Source: Rhodospirillales bacterium (GTDB lineage: Bacteria; Pseudomonadota; Alphaproteobacteria; ATCC43930; CGMCC-115725). From it: a DNA stretch of 8,362 bases. The translations under genes and the position numbers were made by a program. Below, piece by piece: positions 6,643-8,362 of this stretch. The notes below the pieces were generated by a model, which searched no databases, had not been told where the DNA came from, and saw only the letters and a program-made list of their open reading frames with translations. The stretch lies in the NCBI GenBank assembly GCA_015654725.1, contig JAATGI010000042.1, positions 1 through 8,362 on the forward strand, in the 5' to 3' direction. The stretch's first letter is position 1. Every line of letters starts with the position of its first letter.

Positions 6643-6680
6643 CGACCCGTTAGGGTCGTCACCCCGGCGAAAGCCGGGGT
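6641..6680. repeat. Two abutting perfect hairpins at the cupin stop codon
   Basis: GACGACCC-GTTA-GGGTCGTC (6641-6660) is followed without any gap by ACCCCGGC-GAAA-GCCGGGGT (6661-6680). Both have 8-bp perfect stems and 4-nt loops, the second a GNRA loop. The first overlaps the TGA stop (6640-6642) of the cupin gene. The second, with the following CCAG, is the common alphaproteobacterial REP-like repeat. There is no U-tract, so an intrinsic terminator is doubtful, but transcript-end protection or attenuation is possible. Confidence 0.8.
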
Positions 6681-6705
6681 CCAGCGTTGTGGTGCATCGA
6701 AAGAG

Positions 6706-6759
6706 CCCTCACCCGTCGTCGCTTACGCTCCGACACCCTCTCCCGCAAGGGGAGAGGGG
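6706..6759. repeat. Palindromic repeat unit, CCCTCACCC...CCCTCTCCC-GGGAGAGGG type
   Basis: It begins with CCCTCACCC (6706-6714), has a short GC-rich middle with a weak GTCG/CGAC pairing, and ends in a 9-bp hairpin: CCCTCTCCC (6736-6744) with GGGAGAGGG (6750-6758), loop GCAAG. The layout (pyrimidine-rich head, variable middle, terminal hairpin) is the same as the unit at 7242-7316 and each half of the element at 1123-1262. It lies just past the end of the antitoxin-like pair, where it could also end transcription from either side. Confidence 0.75.
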
Positions 6760-6770
6760 AACGATCACCA

Positions 6771-7025
6771 TCAGTCGAAGTGGCCGCGCTCGTTGTAACC
6801 GATAATTTCGTCGAGGCTGCGGTGGTCCAACACCGGCAAGCGGGCAACCTCATCCTGGATCGCCCGCACGCGAGCGAGCAAAACGGCGGCATCCAAATTG
6901 GGCGTCTTGGCGGCGCTGTCCAATACCGTGATTTCGGCTTCGTGCTCGCCGGCCGGCAAGCCGACGGCGCGGCCTGTCAGCGTGCCGTCGGGCGCGACGC
7001 GGATATGGGTTTTGATGACCGTCAT
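6771..7025 (-). CDS. Small antitoxin-like protein (VapB/AbrB-type C-terminus)
   Basis: An 84-residue protein beginning MTVIKTHIRVAPDGTLTGRAVGLPAGEHEAEITV, which looks like the short beta-rich N-terminal part of AbrB/VapB-like antitoxins. Its end, RSLDEIIGYNERGHFD (69-84), resembles the (S)xDEIIGYDExGLP tail seen in many type II antitoxins. The middle (NLDAAVLLARVRAIQDEVARLPVLD) is helical and would be the toxin-contacting part. Its ATG overlaps the TGA of the upstream small gene in an ATGA junction, so translation is probably coupled. No toxin gene (PIN, GNAT, RelE) follows: the next 128 bp hold only repeats and then the convergent cupin gene. The assignment rests on the look of these motifs and is moderate; a general small conserved hypothetical protein is the alternative. 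Confidence 0.6.
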   Translation of the reverse strand: MTVIKTHIRVAPDGTLTGRAVGLPAGEHEAEITVLDSAAKTPNLDAAVLLARVRAIQDEVARLPVLDHRSLDEIIGYNERGHFD

Positions 7026-7201
7026 GGCAGCCGTTGCTTCTCCCAAACGGGCTTGCACGCGAGCAGTCGGCGCAACCCCGGGTTATCCTTCGGAGAATAA
7101 GCGAGCGCCGCCATGAATTCGTCCCAGCGTTTGTCATCGAGAGCGAAGATGGTCTGATCCAAATCTTGCGCGCGCCGCCTCGCCCGTTGGTCGGAATTCA
7201 T
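7022..7201 (-). CDS. DUF1778-type antitoxin C-terminal domain, without the DNA-binding N-terminus
   Basis: A 59-residue protein whose part DLDQTIFALDDKRWDEFMAA...NPGLRRLLACKPVWE (13-53) closely resembles the C-terminal, toxin-neutralising part of DUF1778/TacA antitoxins. Full-length members are about 85-95 residues and begin with a ribbon-helix-helix (RHH) DNA-binding domain; here only MNSDQRARRRAQ precedes the conserved part, so that domain is missing. ATG 7201 is the best start; a TTG at 7240 would add 13 residues that do not look like RHH. No ribosome site is evident. TacA-type antitoxins are normally followed by a GNAT acetyltransferase toxin, but here the ATGA-coupled partner is another antitoxin-like protein. 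It may be a decayed remnant or a stand-alone anti-toxin. The repeat at 7242-7316 lies 40 bp upstream. Confidence 0.65.
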   Translation of the reverse strand: MNSDQRARRRAQDLDQTIFALDDKRWDEFMAALAYSPKDNPGLRRLLACKPVWEKQRLP

Positions 7202-7221
7202 GTCAGTAAGTTTAGCGCGAT

Positions 7222-7234
7222 TTCCGCAGCGGAA
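7222..7234. promoter_or_regulatory. 13-bp palindrome, possible operator of the antitoxin-like pair
   Basis: TTCCGC-A-GCGGAA is a perfect 6-bp inverted repeat with a 1-nt centre, placed 20 bp before the ATG at 7201 on the minus strand. Toxin-antitoxin operons often have such an operator bound by the antitoxin. It could equally be a chance palindrome in GC-rich DNA, and the first protein has no DNA-binding domain to bind it. Confidence 0.3.
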
Positions 7235-7241
7235 CCACAAC

Positions 7242-7316
7242 CCCTCACCCAGCTACGCCTAAGCTCGGCTTCGCCTCGCTAAGGCTCCGCATCCCTCTCC
7301 CCTAAAGGGGAGAGGA
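7242..7316. repeat. Palindromic repeat unit, CCCTCACCC...CCTCTCCCC-GGGGAGAGG type
   Basis: The head CCCTCACCC (7242-7250) is followed by an imperfect 13-bp inner stem (10 of 13 pairs) around GCCTAAGCTCGGC and GCCTCGCTAAGGC, then a perfect 9-bp terminal hairpin CCTCTCCCC (7294-7302) with GGGGAGAGG (7307-7315), loop TAAA. It shares head and tail with the unit at 6706-6759 but has a longer and different middle stem. Confidence 0.75.
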
Positions 7317-7456
7317 GCATTGTGACGGTGGCAAAGCCGATTGGTTCTTTTGCCGTTCATCCCCGTGCCATTCTCCCTTTACCGCAGCGCAATACGGGCT
7401 TATCCCTATGGGCCGTCGCGGGGGCGTCATAATCTCGTCAATCTCCAGGCCAAGCC
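7317..7456 (+). other. sucC upstream region
   Basis: This 140-bp stretch has no gene. It is less GC-rich than its surroundings in places and must hold the sucC promoter unless transcription enters from farther away. CATAAT (7428-7433) resembles a -10 box 23 bp before the ATG, but I see no good -35 partner. No riboswitch or clear ribosome site is recognised; CCAGG (7445-7449) is the closest thing. Confidence 0.4.
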
Positions 7457-8362
7457 ATGAATATCCACGAGTACCAGGCCAAGGGCCTGTTGCAGAAATT
7501 CGGTGTTGCGGTGCCCAAGGGCGGGGTCGCCTACACGCCGCAGGAGGCCGAGAAAATCGCCCGCGACCTCGGCGGGCCGGTCTATGTCGTGAAGGCGCAG
7601 ATCCATGCCGGCGGCCGCGGCGCCGGGCATTTCAAGGATCAGCCCGAAGGCAAGGGCGGCGTCCGGCTCGCGCGCTCGATTGACGATGTCGGGCGCGAGG
7701 CTGCCGCCATGCTCGGCCATGTCCTTATCACTAAACAGACCGGGCCGGCCGGGCGCGAGGTCAAGCGCGTCTATATCGAGGAAGGCTGCGACATCAAGCG
7801 CGAGCTGTATCTCGGCCTCTTGGTCGATCGCGCCACCGGCCGCGTCACCATGATGGCCTCGACCGAGGGCGGCATGGAGATCGAGGAAGTGGCGGCCTCG
7901 CACCCCGAGAAAATCCTGCGCGTCACCATCGATCCGGTCGCGGGCTTTCGCCCGTTCCATGCCGCGCGCCTTGCCTATGGCCTCGGCCTCGAAGGCCCGC
8001 AGATCGGTGCCGCCACCAAATTCATGCAGGCGATGGCCCAGGCGTTCCAGGCGCTCGACGCCTCGGTCGTGGAGATCAATCCGCTGGTGGTGACCGGCGC
8101 GGGCCAGGTGATCGCGCTCGACGCCAAGATGAATTTCGACGATAACGCGCTGTTCCGCCACAAAGACATCGAAGAAATGCGTGACGAGTCCGAGGAAGAT
8201 CCTTCGGAAGTCGAAGCCGGCAAGCACGGCCTGAACTATGTCAAACTCGACGGCAGCATCGGCTGCATGGTCAACGGTGCAGGCCTTGCCATGGCGACCA
8301 TGGACATCATCAAACTGTACGGCTCTGAACCCGCCAACTTCCTTGATGTCGGCGGCGGCGCA
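7457..8362 (+). CDS. sucC: Succinyl-CoA synthetase (ADP-forming) beta subunit, N-terminal three quarters
   Basis: The reading frame is open to the last base, giving 302 residues of a protein usually near 390-400. With SucD it makes succinate and ATP from succinyl-CoA in the TCA cycle. The start MNIHEYQAKGLLQKFGVAVPKGG is the family's N-terminus. The ATP-grasp domain shows Lys46 in VVKAQIHAGGRG (44-55), the metal ligands Glu206/Asn208 in VVEINPL (204-210) and Asp222 in ALDAKMNFDDNA. The C-terminal flavodoxin-like domain begins with KLDGSIGCMVNGAGLAMATMDIIKLYG (263-289). The longer loop after GGRG (GAGHFKDQPEGKGGVRLARS) is like that of alphaproteobacterial SucC. sucD would be expected just outside the window. 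Alphaproteobacterial sucC often follows mdh; here a repeat and antitoxin-like pair lie upstream instead. Confidence 0.97.
   Translation, partial: MNIHEYQAKGLLQKFGVAVPKGGVAYTPQEAEKIARDLGGPVYVVKAQIHAGGRGAGHFKDQPEGKGGVRLARSIDDVGREAAAMLGHVLITKQTGPAGREVKRVYIEEGCDIKRELYLGLLVDRATGRVTMMASTEGGMEIEEVAASHPEKILRVTIDPVAGFRPFHAARLAYGLGLEGPQIGAATKFMQAMAQAFQALDASVVEINPLVVTGAGQVIALDAKMNFDDNALFRHKDIEEMRDESEEDPSEVEAGKHGLNYVKLDGSIGCMVNGAGLAMATMDIIKLYGSEPANFLDVGGGA

Noticed and set aside
6641..7316. Series of hairpins considered as a CRISPR array
   Set aside because: The repeats are few, not regularly spaced, differ in sequence and are separated by genes; no cas genes are near.
7427..8227. Minus-strand open frame of 266 codons opposite sucC
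   Set aside because: It lies wholly against the unmistakable sucC frame and its protein looks like a low-complexity shadow.

Overview
The window is GC-rich and densely coded. It most likely comes from the chromosome of a free-living alphaproteobacterium of the Rhizobiales/Rhodospirillales kind. The grounds are an alpha-type succinyl-CoA synthetase beta subunit, an intracellular PHB depolymerase, a UDP-glucuronate 4-epimerase of the rhizobial LpsL type, and several GC-rich palindromic repeats of the CCCTCTCCC/GGGGAGAGG and ACCCCGGC-GAAA-GCCGGGGT kinds common in that class. Genus cannot be told from the sequence alone.

Layout. Positions 1-4037 hold five co-directional, closely packed genes: the 3' end of a family-5 (peptide-type) ABC substrate-binding protein, a KpsC/LipB-type capsule Kdo transferase, methylmalonyl-CoA epimerase, a UDP-glucuronate 4-epimerase-like SDR, and a glutathione S-transferase (GST). 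A 10-bp-stem hairpin (4068-4092) lies between this run and the convergent PHB depolymerase gene (5314 down to 4097). An 84-bp divergent spacer separates phaZ from a second GST (5399-6052). A single-domain cupin gene follows (6214-6642), and its stop codon sits inside the first of two abutting perfect hairpins. From 6643 to 7456 the sequence is repeat-rich and holds only a minus-strand pair of tiny, translationally coupled antitoxin-like genes with no toxin gene beside them. sucC starts at 7457 and runs off the window.

How the genes may work together. The Kdo transferase and the UDP-galacturonate-making epimerase point to surface polysaccharide. PHB depolymerase, methylmalonyl-CoA epimerase and succinyl-CoA synthetase can be read as steps that mobilise stored polyester and feed C4/C3 units into the TCA cycle. 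The two GSTs and the cupin are probably detoxification or stress functions. These links are inference.

The most notable observation is a compound palindromic repeat of about 140 bp (1123-1262) inside the Kdo transferase gene. It is translated in frame as roughly 47-54 low-complexity residues between two conserved motifs, in the manner of the Rickettsia palindromic elements. It is built as two head-to-head copies of one unit whose ends are identical and whose central stems differ in sequence but both remain self-complementary. Related units or hairpins recur at 4068, 6706 and 7242. Also worth a look are the orphan antitoxin-like pair and a sigma-54-like promoter placed so that the second GST would have a nearly leaderless mRNA. 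I saw no complete new defence system, CRISPR array, RNA gene or transposase.
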